Positions 1 through 9,800 of a stretch of DNA of 64,000 bases are shown here, one piece after another. The first letter of the stretch is position 1, and each line of letters begins with the position of its first letter. Origin of the DNA: an uncultured Acidobacteriaceae bacterium (GTDB taxonomy: Bacteria; Acidobacteriota; Terriglobia; Terriglobales; Acidobacteriaceae); contig CAIKND010000190.1 of NCBI GenBank assembly GCA_903828675.1, forward strand, positions 30,393 to 94,392. The letters are read 5' to 3'. The notes below the pieces were generated by a model, which ran no database searches, was not told where the DNA came from, and worked only from the letters and a program-made list of their open reading frames with translations. A program made the translations under genes and the position numbers.

Positions 1-1813
1 TCGGATCGGTGCCGTCGTCGGGACGTCCAAGTTCTGAGCCCACGTCCGTCACCATCGGGTACTTGAGCAGGAGGTCGCGCACCTGGGGCGAGAATTTGCT
101 CGATGTCTCGAAGGAAACCGTGTACGGCAGGGTGGCGCGAACCCACAGCGCGCCCTCGTCGAGGTGGGGCATGAACTCGCCGCCGATGAATGGGATCAGC
201 AGCAGCGTGACGGCGAAGATCGCCGCCGACAGGGCCAGCGTGGTACGCGGCCGGTCCAGGCACCAGTCCAGCCAAACGGCGTAGACCTTTCTCACCCACT
301 CGAAGGGTTTGTTCTTCCTCTCGTGCACGCCCTTTTTGAAGCACAGCGCGCACAGTACCGGCACCAGCGTCAGCGTGAGGAGGAGCGCGCCGACGAGTGC
401 GATCGCCACAGTGTCCGCCATGGGCTTGAAGAGCTTGCCCGAGGGGCCGGAGAGCGCGTAGATGGGCAGATAGCCGGCGATGATCACGGCAACCGAATAG
501 AAGATGGGCCGGTCCACATCCTTGGCGGCGTTCTTGATTACTTCTTCAAGGTCGTACTCTTGTCCTTCGCGCGCGCCGAGTTCGCGGAAGATGTTCTCGA
601 CCATCACCAGAGTGCCGTCGATCAGAATGCCGAAGTCGAGGGCTCCTATGGAGAGCAGGTTGGCGGGGATGCCCTCGGCGTGGACGAAGATGAACGCGAA
701 CAGCAGCGACAGGGGGATGGTGAGCGCGACGATCACGGCAGCGCGTACGCTGACGAGGAGCGCCATGAGCACCACCAGCACCAGCAGCATGCCCATGACC
801 AGGTTGTGCTCCACGGTGTCTATGGTCAGTTGCACCAGATCGCTGCGATCGTAGTAGGCGCGCACCTTTACGTCTGGCGGAAGAATGTGTTCGTTCAATT
901 CCTTGGTCTTGGCTTCGACGCCTTTGAGCACATTCTGCGTTTGCTCGCCGCGTCGCATCACGATGACGCCTTCGACCGCGTCATCGGTTTTGTTGAAGCC
1001 AAACTGGCCGAGGCGCGGAGCGTTTCCGATCTCCACCTGGCCGATGTCGCCGATGCGGGTAGGGACGCCGTTCTGCGAGCCTACGACAATATTGGAGATG
1101 TCGGCGGTGTCGCGCACCAGGCCCACGCCGGTGACGTAATCGGACTGCTGGCCCTGCTCGAAGAATCCGCCGCCAGTATTGGAATTGTTAAGCGAGAGCT
1201 GCTGGATCACCGTCGGCACGGTCAGGTGAAAGGCGTAGAGGCGGGCGGGGTCGAGCAGCACCTGGTACTGCATGACGGTGCCGCCAAAGCCGGAGTCATC
1301 GGCCACGCCGGGCACCTGCTTGTACTGCCGCTCGAGTACCCAGGCCTCAATGGTCTTGAGTTCCTGCGGGGTACGGTCGGGGCTCTCGATCACGTAACGG
1401 TAGACAAGGCCGGATGGGCTGGCGAGTGGCGATAGGGACGGTGTCACGCCCTGCGGATACGTCACTTCGCTCAGCCGCTGAAACACCACCTCGCGGGCAA
1501 AATAATCGTCAGTGCCTTCGTCGAAGGTCATGATCACGTCAGACAGCCCGTAGAGCGAGATCGAACGCATGACCGTCAGTTTCGGCACGCCGTTCATTTC
1601 GACTTCAGTGGGGACGGTCACCAACCGCTCGACTTCTTCTGCCGCGTGCCCTGGCCACTGCGTAATGACCTCCACCATCGGAGGCGAAAGGTCGGGATAT
1701 GCGTCCACCGGCATGTTGTGGAATGCGACCGCTCCAGCCACGGCCATGAACGCAGCCAGGAACAGGACGATGGGCTTCTGCCGAAGCGCAAATTGAACGA
1801 TGCGATGAATCAT
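1..1813 (-). CDS. Heavy-metal efflux RND pump, CusA/CzcA family (3' end outside window)
   Basis: Inner-membrane proton/metal antiporter of a tripartite efflux system exporting divalent or monovalent metal ions. The ATG is at 1813-1811 behind AGAGGA, and the frame stays open to the window edge, giving about 604 N-terminal residues of a usual ~1040. The first transmembrane helix and the MPVDAYPDLSPP segment (from about residue 34) are typical of the family. The transmembrane-helix-4 signature DFGILIDG has its acidic residues at D393 and D399, followed by VENIF, which is the heavy-metal (HME) variant used for proton relay. It lies 14 nt after the adaptor gene and is the last visible gene of the operon. 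The metal cannot be told from what is visible. A long open frame on the opposite strand here is a shadow. Confidence 0.93.
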   Translation of the reverse strand, partial: MIHRIVQFALRQKPIVLFLAAFMAVAGAVAFHNMPVDAYPDLSPPMVEVITQWPGHAAEEVERLVTVPTEVEMNGVPKLTVMRSISLYGLSDVIMTFDEGTDDYFAREVVFQRLSEVTYPQGVTPSLSPLASPSGLVYRYVIESPDRTPQELKTIEAWVLERQYKQVPGVADDSGFGGTVMQYQVLLDPARLYAFHLTVPTVIQQLSLNNSNTGGGFFEQGQQSDYVTGVGLVRDTADISNIVVGSQNGVPTRIGDIGQVEIGNAPRLGQFGFNKTDDAVEGVIVMRRGEQTQNVLKGVEAKTKELNEHILPPDVKVRAYYDRSDLVQLTIDTVEHNLVMGMLLVLVVLMALLVSVRAAVIVALTIPLSLLFAFIFVHAEGIPANLLSIGALDFGILIDGTLVMVENIFRELGAREGQEYDLEEVIKNAAKDVDRPIFYSVAVIIAGYLPIYALSGPSGKLFKPMADTVAIALVGALLLTLTLVPVLCALCFKKGVHERKNKPFEWVRKVYAVWLDWCLDRPRTTLALSAAIFAVTLLLIPFIGGEFMPHLDEGALWVRATLPYTVSFETSSKFSPQVRDLLLKYPMVTDVGSELGRPDDGTDP

Positions 1814-1827
1814 TTGGGCCCGTCCTC

Positions 1828-3009
1828 TCAGTGCCGCAGCGAGTTGGCGAACTCGAGGAACAGGCTGCCGTTGCCCGCAATCCTGTCGCCCGGCGATATG
1901 CCTTTTACGATTTGCGTCTCGCCACCCTGCACCAGGCCCAGTACGACGTCGCGCCGCCCGAACTGGTTGTCGCCGGTGAGCGCGTACACGAAAGGCTGGT
2001 TGTTGTCGTCGCGCAATACGGCTGCATTCGGCACTGCCAGAGCGTTCTTAAGGACGCCAGCCGTTACTGTCACCGTGCAGTACATATCGCGCTTCAGCTT
2101 TTCGCCGGGGTTGTCCACCACGATGCGCGCCTGCAGGGTCCGCGTGTTGGGATCGAGCGCCGGAGACACATAGGAGATCTTGCCGTGGAAGCTCTCAGGG
2201 AATGCATCGGTCACGACGACCACGTCTTCGCCGCTCTTGACGTACTGCAAATCGGCCTGGTAAACATTGGCGAGCACCCACACCGTGCTCAGATCTGAGA
2301 TGGTGAAAGCCTGCGTCTGGCCAGCCTGTACCACTTGTCCCGGCGCAACCAGCCGCTCCACAACTTCGCCGGCGATCGGTGCCAGCACGGGTACTTGCGC
2401 CGACGAGGGAGCCTTGGCCAACTCGGCGGGGTTTTTGATGCCGAGGATACGCATGCCCTGCTCGGCCGCGTTGAGATCGGCCTGGGCCTGGGTGCGATTG
2501 CTCTCCGCCTGCTCCAGATCCTGTTGCGCAATGGCGTTGTGCGCATAGAGATCCTTCGCGCGCACGTAGAACTTCTCCGCGAGACGGAAGGAGTCCGCTG
2601 CTTTCAGATAGCCGTTGAGCAGTTGCGCGTAGTCCGGGCTGCTGACCTCGAGCATGGGTTGATTGGCCAGCACGTGATTGCCCGGGACCGCCATGATCCG
2701 GCTCACCGGCCCACCCACTTGCGTAATCACCGGCGTCGTCTTGAAGGCGTTGTAGGCCACTGCGCCGGTGAGGCGAAGTGTATTCGTCATGGTGCCCGGA
2801 GATACCGTCACCACTTGTACGTGGCTCATTTGGTCGGCGGGAACAGTGAACAACTGCGGCGTCGCTGACGGCGAGGCTTTGGAGGAAAACGATGTCATAC
2901 CGCCGGCTTCGCTGTTCGAGTGGCAGCCGGCCAGCGCGGGCAGTACCAGTAGGAGAGGCCATATACTCCGCATCCAGCGGACTCCGTCCGTCATCTGTGC
3001 GTGTCTCAT
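1828..3009 (-). CDS. Efflux RND periplasmic adaptor (CusB/CzcB type), lipoprotein
   Basis: Membrane-fusion protein linking the RND pump to the outer-membrane channel. The N-terminus has a basic start, a hydrophobic stretch and a LAGC lipobox (Cys about residue 29), so it is probably lipid-anchored. The order lipoyl half-motif, alpha-helical hairpin (about 120-185), second lipoyl half with VLAPIAGEVVERL, then beta-barrel and membrane-proximal domains is seen along the 393 residues, normal for the family. The start is supported by AAGGAG seven bases upstream and by a 4-base ATGA overlap with the stop of the TolC gene, implying translational coupling. The operon runs outer-membrane channel, adaptor, pump. 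Confidence 0.92.
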   Translation of the reverse strand: MRHAQMTDGVRWMRSIWPLLLVLPALAGCHSNSEAGGMTSFSSKASPSATPQLFTVPADQMSHVQVVTVSPGTMTNTLRLTGAVAYNAFKTTPVITQVGGPVSRIMAVPGNHVLANQPMLEVSSPDYAQLLNGYLKAADSFRLAEKFYVRAKDLYAHNAIAQQDLEQAESNRTQAQADLNAAEQGMRILGIKNPAELAKAPSSAQVPVLAPIAGEVVERLVAPGQVVQAGQTQAFTISDLSTVWVLANVYQADLQYVKSGEDVVVVTDAFPESFHGKISYVSPALDPNTRTLQARIVVDNPGEKLKRDMYCTVTVTAGVLKNALAVPNAAVLRDDNNQPFVYALTGDNQFGRRDVVLGLVQGGETQIVKGISPGDRIAGNGSLFLEFANSLRH

Positions 3010-4337
3010 GGTAAGCTCCTTGTTCCCACCGCTTCGCGAAGTTGTTCGAGCGCTTTGAGGTACGATGCCAGCGATTGCCGGTATCCGAGTTGGGTCGAGC
3101 GATAACTCCGCTCCGCATCGAGAAAGTCGAGCAGGCTGGCCGCGCCGTGCTTGTAGGCGTAATCGGCGATGTCCCTTGATTGCTGGGCCTCGTCGAGATA
3201 TCCCGAGCGGTAGAGGCCGACAACTTCGTCGTTCGCCTTCCAGCCCTCGTAGGCGTCCCGCACGTCGGTGAGCACCTGGCCGTTCAAGTACAACCGCTGC
3301 TCCTGGGCCTGCGAAATCGCGAAGCTGGCGCGCTTGATCTCGCCCTGGTTGCGGTCGAAGATGGGCAGGGGAATCGACGCGTACAGTGCGATCTGATTCA
3401 AATCCGCCACGTGTGTGTAGTTAAGCTGTCCGGTTACATCGCGCTTGCCGATGGCTTTTTGCAGGTTAAAGGCGCTGTTGGCCGCCGCCACTCCCTGCTG
3501 CGCCGCTTCAAGGTCCGGCCGGCTCTTGAGTGCCGCCAACTGCATATCGTCGAGATTGCCCTTTAAAGGCAGGTAGTCGAAGCTGCCGGCTACATCGTAG
3601 TCCGCGCTCACCTGCTCGAATCCAAGTAGCTGGCGCAAGTCCGACAGTCCCTGCAAGCGCCCCAGCCTGGCCTGCGCCACGTCGGTCTGGAACTGAAGAA
3701 ACTGGAGCTTCATCTTCAGAAAGTCATCCAGACCGATATCGCCGGCCTTGTAGCGGGCCTCGGTAATGTTTACGGTGTCTTGAAAGCTCTTGAGGTCCTG
3801 GTTGGCAAACTCCAGCGTGGACTCGGCCAGCTCCACGTTGATGAAATCCGTGGCCACGTTGAAAGCCAGTGTGCGCTCGTTGTCGGCCACCTGCGACTTG
3901 GTCACGGCTGTCAGGTCTCTGGCCGCCCGCACGCGGCTTTGCCGCTTGCCGCCGCGCTCAAACAGGTAGCTCACGCCCATGTCGAACTCCGCGGAGTTGT
4001 TCATGTAGTCCGAGGAGAAGGTTCCGGGTTGAAAGACCGGGAGATATTGCACGTCGCCCAGGAGCACTGGGTCAGGCCGCAGGTTGGCGGTGATCTCGCC
4101 GGCCTGGCTCTGCTGAATGGTGGAGCGCGCCGCAAGCAGGCTGTGATTGTGCTCCAGCGCCATCTGGATCGCTTGGTCAAGCGAGATCAACTGCGCGCCG
4201 GGCTTCTGCGCCAACTGGCTAGCCGCCGGCGCCTGGCTGTCCTGCGGCGAAGGCGGAGCGGGCTTTTGCGCGCTTGCTGAGGCCGCGAGTAAACACGCAA
4301 GCACGAAGGTAGGAAGATGTAAGATTGTCGAACGCAT
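3006..4337 (-). CDS. TolC-type outer membrane efflux protein (CusC/CzcC role)
   Basis: Outer-membrane channel of the metal efflux complex. The ATG at 4337 starts a clean signal peptide (MRSTILHLPTF..., cleavage after ASA-QK) and has AGGAG about 13 bases upstream. The frame is open further upstream, but that extension has no exported-protein character. About 443 residues, with two OEP repeats each rich in long helices (for example the region around LEFANQDLKSFQDTVNITEAR). A proline- and glutamine-rich stretch follows the signal. It ends overlapping the adaptor start. Specificity for copper, silver, zinc or cobalt is not readable from the channel. Confidence 0.9.
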   Translation of the reverse strand: MRSTILHLPTFVLACLLAASASAQKPAPPSPQDSQAPAASQLAQKPGAQLISLDQAIQMALEHNHSLLAARSTIQQSQAGEITANLRPDPVLLGDVQYLPVFQPGTFSSDYMNNSAEFDMGVSYLFERGGKRQSRVRAARDLTAVTKSQVADNERTLAFNVATDFINVELAESTLEFANQDLKSFQDTVNITEARYKAGDIGLDDFLKMKLQFLQFQTDVAQARLGRLQGLSDLRQLLGFEQVSADYDVAGSFDYLPLKGNLDDMQLAALKSRPDLEAAQQGVAAANSAFNLQKAIGKRDVTGQLNYTHVADLNQIALYASIPLPIFDRNQGEIKRASFAISQAQEQRLYLNGQVLTDVRDAYEGWKANDEVVGLYRSGYLDEAQQSRDIADYAYKHGAASLLDFLDAERSYRSTQLGYRQSLASYLKALEQLREAVGTRSLP

Positions 4338-4407
4338 AGGCGCTCCAACTCCTGAACCGAAAAATAGCCGAATGGATGTGCCGCTGGGGCACGAGGTGCG
4401 AAGAGGG

Positions 4408-4722
4408 CTATACAGGAGGAGCGCGGGGCGGTCTCTCATTGGCCGTGCAACGGGAGACGAAGCCATTTTCCCGGACCGCGTACTCCGCGGATACCGAGAC
4501 CAGGCCGATGGCTCCAACCGCTGCCGCCGGGGGCGCAATGACCATGTGGCACAGCGCGCAGTTGCCCGCAGCGCACTGGTCATGATGGTGCCACACCGCT
4601 CCCATCGTGGTCGCCAGTACCAGCACGATCAACAGGACGGAAACGATGACTCGCCAGATTCGTGTTGTGTCTGGCATTTCGAGTGACCCCATCAAGAGAC
4701 GTCTACTTCGTTTATGGTTCAT
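4408..4722 (-). CDS. Small membrane protein, DUF2946-like, possibly metal-binding
   Basis: A 104-residue protein with one hydrophobic helix (about residues 22-42), followed directly by a His/Cys cluster HHHDQCAAGNCALCH and ending in a PPRAPPV tail. A short His/Cys-rich segment after a signal-like helix plus an RxPP tail matches what I recall of the DUF2946 family, common beside copper or cobalt efflux genes. It is the first gene of the efflux operon, 70 bases before the TolC start. Three in-frame ATGs (4722, 4692, 4677) are possible and none has a strong ribosome-binding site. A periplasmic metal-sensing or delivery role is inference. Confidence 0.6.
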   Translation of the reverse strand: MNHKRSRRLLMGSLEMPDTTRIWRVIVSVLLIVLVLATTMGAVWHHHDQCAAGNCALCHMVIAPPAAAVGAIGLVSVSAEYAVRENGFVSRCTANERPPRAPPV

Positions 4723-5300
4723 CCGTTATCAACCGCGCCGGTGCTTCGTCGGAGACTCCTCTCGAAGTCGGGCGGTAACACATCTGAAGGAACGGACAGC
4801 ACGGGGAGGACGCGGTACAAGAACATTCTTACTATACTCCGGAAGGGGGATGGAACGCCGCTAGATTCGTTGAGAACAATGAAAGCAGGAGGTTTACGGG
4901 CATATTCTCCTAGATCCGTCCTGGAAAAGGCAATGCCACGTCAATCGCCTTTGGACTTGTGACGAAGCGTCAAACACAAACAAATGACACGATTGGTCCC
5001 CGGGAGTCGGCAAGTATCATGAAAGCAGTTGAGTAAGCCCAGAAACGCGGAATGGCCCGGCGCGAGGAAGGTGTCTTCGCCTTTACGGAATTGGAGGTAT
5101 CCCTGGCGCAATCGATTGCTCAACTCCGCAGAATTCCTGAGGTCAGAGTGACGTTCCAATTACGGTATCTCAGCTCGACCCGGAGTCGAGCCAGGGCCAC
5201 AATCGACGGCTTCATTGCGTAAATGCTGCCATCGATTTGCGCTAATCTTGAATCATCATTGCCCAATTTGTCGGCATCCAGCATCTGAAAGGGGTTTGAC
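4723..5300. other. Intergenic region with no supported gene
   Basis: About 580 bases between the minus-strand efflux operon and the plus-strand hydrolase. It should hold both divergent promoters, but no convincing -35/-10 pair was seen. Short open frames here have no recognisable content. The right end carries AAAGGGG, the ribosome-binding site of the hydrolase. Confidence 0.5.
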
Positions 5301-6434
5301 TTGCGCAGCGCTGCCACCGTACTTTGGGGGCTATTTCTAATCATTCTGGCTGTTGGCACGGGCTCTTTCCCGGCCAAGGCGGACGAACTAAAACCGCGGG
5401 TGATCGTGTTTGTTCACGGCCTTCATGGTGATCGTGAGTCATGGCGCGCATCGAATGGCGCATATTGGCCCCAACTCCTCCAGACCGATCCGCACTTCCG
5501 AAATTCGGATGTAGTGGTTGCCGAGTACCCAACTTCGTCTGTGCGTGGCGAGTTGTCGAGTGCGCAACTCTCTCAGATTCTATGGCAAGGACTTAAGAGC
5601 CAGGGAGTGTGGGAACACAGGGAAGTCGTGTTCATTGCTCACAGCCTAGGCGGGATCCTAACCGAAGAGATGCTACTCGAACACCCTGCGGACGCCGCAC
5701 GCGTACCGTTCATTGTTGCGTATGCAACACCCCATCAAGGATCCTTTGTAGCCAACCTAGCGAAAATCTACGATAGAAACCCTCTCCTGGCCGATCTTCG
5801 GGAAAGCAACGATAACAGCTTTTTGATGGACCTCGAATTGAAATGGAGAAGCACCCAATCGGTCACCAGAGTCCATCGGTATTGCGCATATGAAGCGCGG
5901 GACACCACAGCTGGCGCAGGCGTCGGCCGATACCTGCGGGCACATATTCGGGTGGTGAATTACTTCAGCGCGACCTATGGGTGCGATGTGGACACGCCAC
6001 CTCAGAAGATAGATGCGGACCATATTTACATTGTGAAACCTGCCAATCGATCGGCCGACGCATATACCTTTTTTGCAAAGATCTACCGCAACAACCCCAT
6101 CATCGAGGTAAACGATACCATCCGAGACAACAAGGTGTCCGGACTCAGTGTCGATTGCAACCGGACGATTTCCGCGGATGACCTGCAAGTACCTATCGCG
6201 CTTGACCCCTCCCTGCACGAGCAGGTTTTGTCAGCCGAAGCCGAACTTGTAGATACAGATAAGATCCGGGATGTATCCGCTCCAGCCGTATTAAGGCTCG
6301 ATCCGAATGGAATTGCGCATATTTCTTACTCCTTCAAAGGAAGGGGAAGAGGCCTGCTGCTGGGATGCCCTGCAGGCCATGCATCGGTTCTGGTGCACTT
6401 CAAGGTCCGGAGCGAAGTTCCTGTTCGGGAATAG
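5301..6434 (+). CDS. Exported alpha/beta hydrolase, lipase/esterase-like
   Basis: A 377-residue protein with a signal peptide (about residues 1-28, cut near AKA-DE). The oxyanion motif FVHGLHGD is near residue 38 and the nucleophile elbow AHSLGG near residue 114. This is the fold of triacylglycerol lipases and DUF676/PGAP1-type esterases. The start is TTG, with AAAGGGG eight bases before it; no ATG fits better. The C-terminal ~150 residues do not resemble a hydrolase core and look like a beta-rich accessory domain. It stands alone between intergenic regions. Substrate unknown; ester hydrolysis is inferred from the elbow motif. Confidence 0.75.
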   Translation: MRSAATVLWGLFLIILAVGTGSFPAKADELKPRVIVFVHGLHGDRESWRASNGAYWPQLLQTDPHFRNSDVVVAEYPTSSVRGELSSAQLSQILWQGLKSQGVWEHREVVFIAHSLGGILTEEMLLEHPADAARVPFIVAYATPHQGSFVANLAKIYDRNPLLADLRESNDNSFLMDLELKWRSTQSVTRVHRYCAYEARDTTAGAGVGRYLRAHIRVVNYFSATYGCDVDTPPQKIDADHIYIVKPANRSADAYTFFAKIYRNNPIIEVNDTIRDNKVSGLSVDCNRTISADDLQVPIALDPSLHEQVLSAEAELVDTDKIRDVSAPAVLRLDPNGIAHISYSFKGRGRGLLLGCPAGHASVLVHFKVRSEVPVRE

Positions 6435-6828
6435 CTTCGATTTTCGCCGCGCTGAACATGAGAAATACAGGAAGCTGGCAAGTGGCAGACTCGAAGGGAG
6501 CAATTCACTCTATTCAGCCGGAATGGATTGAAGCCGAGGCAAGCGGCCTTGTGGGTCTTCAAATTCACGTGCTGTGTGACCGTGGCAAGGCGGCGCAGTC
6601 AAATGCTTCCGTAGAATGAACGGCTGGGAATAGAGAATTCAAACGATGCGCTGAAAGCCCTCCGGAGAGAAAGTTCCAGTGGATTGCGCGGGAGATTCTC
6701 ATCATCACGTATTGCAGGCCCCAACGGCTGCGAATCACTCTGCTTTCCACCCACAAAGGGGGGGGATTTTGCAATACGGCCGGTGGTAAAATTCAGGCGA
6801 GTCAGACCCGAAAAGGAGATTCCCGCTA
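6435..6828. other. Intergenic region upstream of the tricorn protease
   Basis: About 390 bases without a supported gene. It contains a run of eight G at about 6760 and ends in AAAAGGAGA, the ribosome-binding site of the next gene. No clear promoter hexamers or strong hairpin was found. Confidence 0.45.
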
Positions 6829-9800
6829 ATGTCGCTTGTTCACAAGTTGCATTTTATCCTTGTCCTGGTTTGCGCCATCACCCTATCTTCCACCACCTTT
6901 TCCCTTGCCCAGGAGCAGCAGGAAGGCCGCTTGATGCGGTTTCCCGATATTCGCGGCAACAAGATTGCTTTCGTTTATGGCGGAGATCTGTGGCTTGCGT
7001 CCTCAACCGGTGGCGCCGCGCACCGCATCACGGCCCATCCCGGCCGCGAGCTTTTCCCCAAGTTCTCGCCTGATGGCAAGTGGATTGCCTTCACCGGCCA
7101 GTTCGACGGCAACTTCAATGTCTATGTGATGCCTTCCGAGGGCGGACAGCCACGCCAACTTACTTTTTACCAGGGCAGCGCGCAGCAACTGAACGACCGC
7201 ATGGGCATTCACAACGAAGTGGTCACCTGGACGCCCGACAGCAAGCGCGTGTTGTTTCTCACTCGCCGCGACGCATCCAACGGCTGGACGAAGCGTCCGT
7301 TTACCGTTTCCATTGACGGCGGCATACCCGAGCCCCTGCCGATGGACCAGGGAGGTCTCACTTCATTCAGCGCCGACGGCAGCAAGATCGCCTATAACCG
7401 CATCTTCCGCAACTTCCGGACCTGGAAGCGCTACACGGGCGGCCTGGCGCAGGACATCTATATTTACGACATCAAGAACAACGTGCTCGAGCAGCAAATG
7501 CCGCATACAGACTACAGCGACACATTTCCGATGTGGCACGGCAACACAATTTACTTCAGTTCTGATCGCGGTCCGGAACACCGCTTGAACATCTTCGCCT
7601 ATGACCTCAGCTCAAAGCAGGTGGAACAGATCACGCACTTCACTGACTTTGACGTGATGTGGCCCAGTCTTGGCGACGCCTCCATCATCTTCGAAAATGG
7701 TGGATATCTCTACGTTCTGGATCTGGCCTCGCGCCAGTCCAGCAAGCTCACCATCACCCTGCCTGGCGAACGCGAGCTGACCATGAAGTACTGGGCGGGC
7801 GTAAGCAAGAACATCACCGATCTTGACATCTCGCCTGACGGCAAGCGCGCGGTCATGGCGGCGCGTGGCGACATCTTCACTGTACCCGCCAAGGACGGCG
7901 CCACTCGCAACCTTACACGCACGCCCGGCATCCGCGAAAAAGAGGTTGCCTGGTCGCCCGACGGCCGCTGGATAGCCTTTATCTCCGACCGAACCAGCGA
8001 GGACGAGATCTATATCACCCCCCAGGACGGTATGGGCAACATTGATCTGGGCAAGGTGGCCGATGCCAAGGACAAGGAGAAAGACAAGGAGGCTGCCGAC
8101 AAGGAAAAAGCGGCGGAAAACGAACGGGGCAAAGACAAGGAGCAGCAGATTACCAGCAATTCCAAGGGTTTCATGTTTACGCCCGTCTGGTCGCCGGACA
8201 GCAAGAAACTGGCCTGGGCCGACAAAGACCTTCGCCTCTGGTATGTAGACATCAACGATAAGAAGCCGGTTGAGGTCGACCGCGGCAAGTATGGCGAGAT
8301 CACGAATTACTCGTGGTCGCCCGACAGCAAGTGGATTGCCTACGACAGTCAAGTGGTTACTAATTACAGCACTGTCTACCTCTATTCGACGGTAGACAAG
8401 AAATCGACACCGGTAACCAGCGAGTTGGTCAACAGCGCCGGTCCAGTCTGGGACCCCGAAGGCAAGTATCTGTACTTCTTCTCCGACCGAGACTTCAATG
8501 AAGTACTGGGCAACATCGATTTTGAGTTCGCCAATCCTAAGACTACTCGGGTGTATGTGCTTACCTTGCATGCCGACACGCCTTCACCTTTCCCCGCCTT
8601 GAGCGACGAAACCGCCATCAAGCGCGAAGGGCCTGTGCCGCAAGCCGCCGCTTCAGGAAGTGACAAGGACAAGAAGAAGGCGGAAGCAAAGAAGAAAGAA
8701 GTTGCGCCTGCGGGAACCAAAGAGACTCAGGAGATTATCAATAACTTCCGCATTGATCTTGAAGGACTTCAGAGCCGCATTGTGGCCTTGCCCGTCCCGC
8801 CTGCCAGCCTGACGGCTCTTGGCGCTGCCAAGAACTTTGTTTACTACTCCAGCCAGCCCGTTCAAGGCCTTTCGGGCCCCATACCCGGTGAACAATCCGC
8901 TGTTCATGCCTACGATCTGACTGAGCGCAAGGAAAAGACGCTAATCGAAGGGATCGATCGGTGGTGGCTGTCCTTCGATGGATCGAAGTTATTGTACGAA
9001 GTGAAGAGCGGAGAAGCCAAAAGCTACGGCATTATCGATGCCAAGCCGGCAGACACACCGAAGAAAGTCGGCGATGGAGCGATCGGCCTTTCCGGCCTAC
9101 GTGCAGAAATCGATCCTCCCGCCGAATGGACACAGATCTTCAACGAAGCCTGGCGGCAGGAGCGTGACTATTTCTTCGAAGCCAGTATGAACGGCGTGAA
9201 CTGGGAGGCGGTCCGGGACAAGTACGCACCCCTGGTGCCGCACGCCGCCAACCGCTATGACCTGACCTACATCATGGGAGAAATGATCGGCGAGCTTTCC
9301 AACTCACATACGTATGTTGGCGGAGGAGACCAGCCTGACCTTCATCCCATCAATGTGGGCCTGCTGGGCGTGGACTACGAACTGGATGCCGCCAGCAACC
9401 TCTACCGCTTCAAGAAGATTTATCGCGGCGAGAACTGGGATCCCGGAACCCGCTCGCCTCTCACTGAGCCTGGAGTCAACGTGAAGGAAGGCGACTATCT
9501 AATCGCTGTCAACGGCCGTCCGTTGAAAGCTCCTCAGACTCCCGAGGAACTGCTTGTCAACACCGCCAACGAGACCACCGCCATCACGGTGAACTCCAAG
9601 CCCAGCGCAGACGGCGCGCGCACGGTCGCGGTCAGGCCCATCTCCGATGAATACAGTTTGCATGAACTCAACATGGTAGAAAGCAACCGCAAGAAGGTGG
9701 ATGCAGCAACCAAGGGCCGCGTGGGCTACATCTATATCCCTGACATGGGGGATGCGGGCCTCAACGCCTTCGTCAAGCGGTATTTCCCGCAGATTCGCAA

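Noticed and set aside
164..1435. Long plus-strand open frame (423 codons) at the window start
   Set aside because: It is antisense to a well-conserved RND pump and shows the His/Asp/Glu/Val-rich composition of an antisense shadow frame, with no domain.
7612..8571. Minus-strand 319-codon frame inside the tricorn gene
   Set aside because: Antisense shadow of a clearly coding frame with conserved propeller and peptidase motifs.
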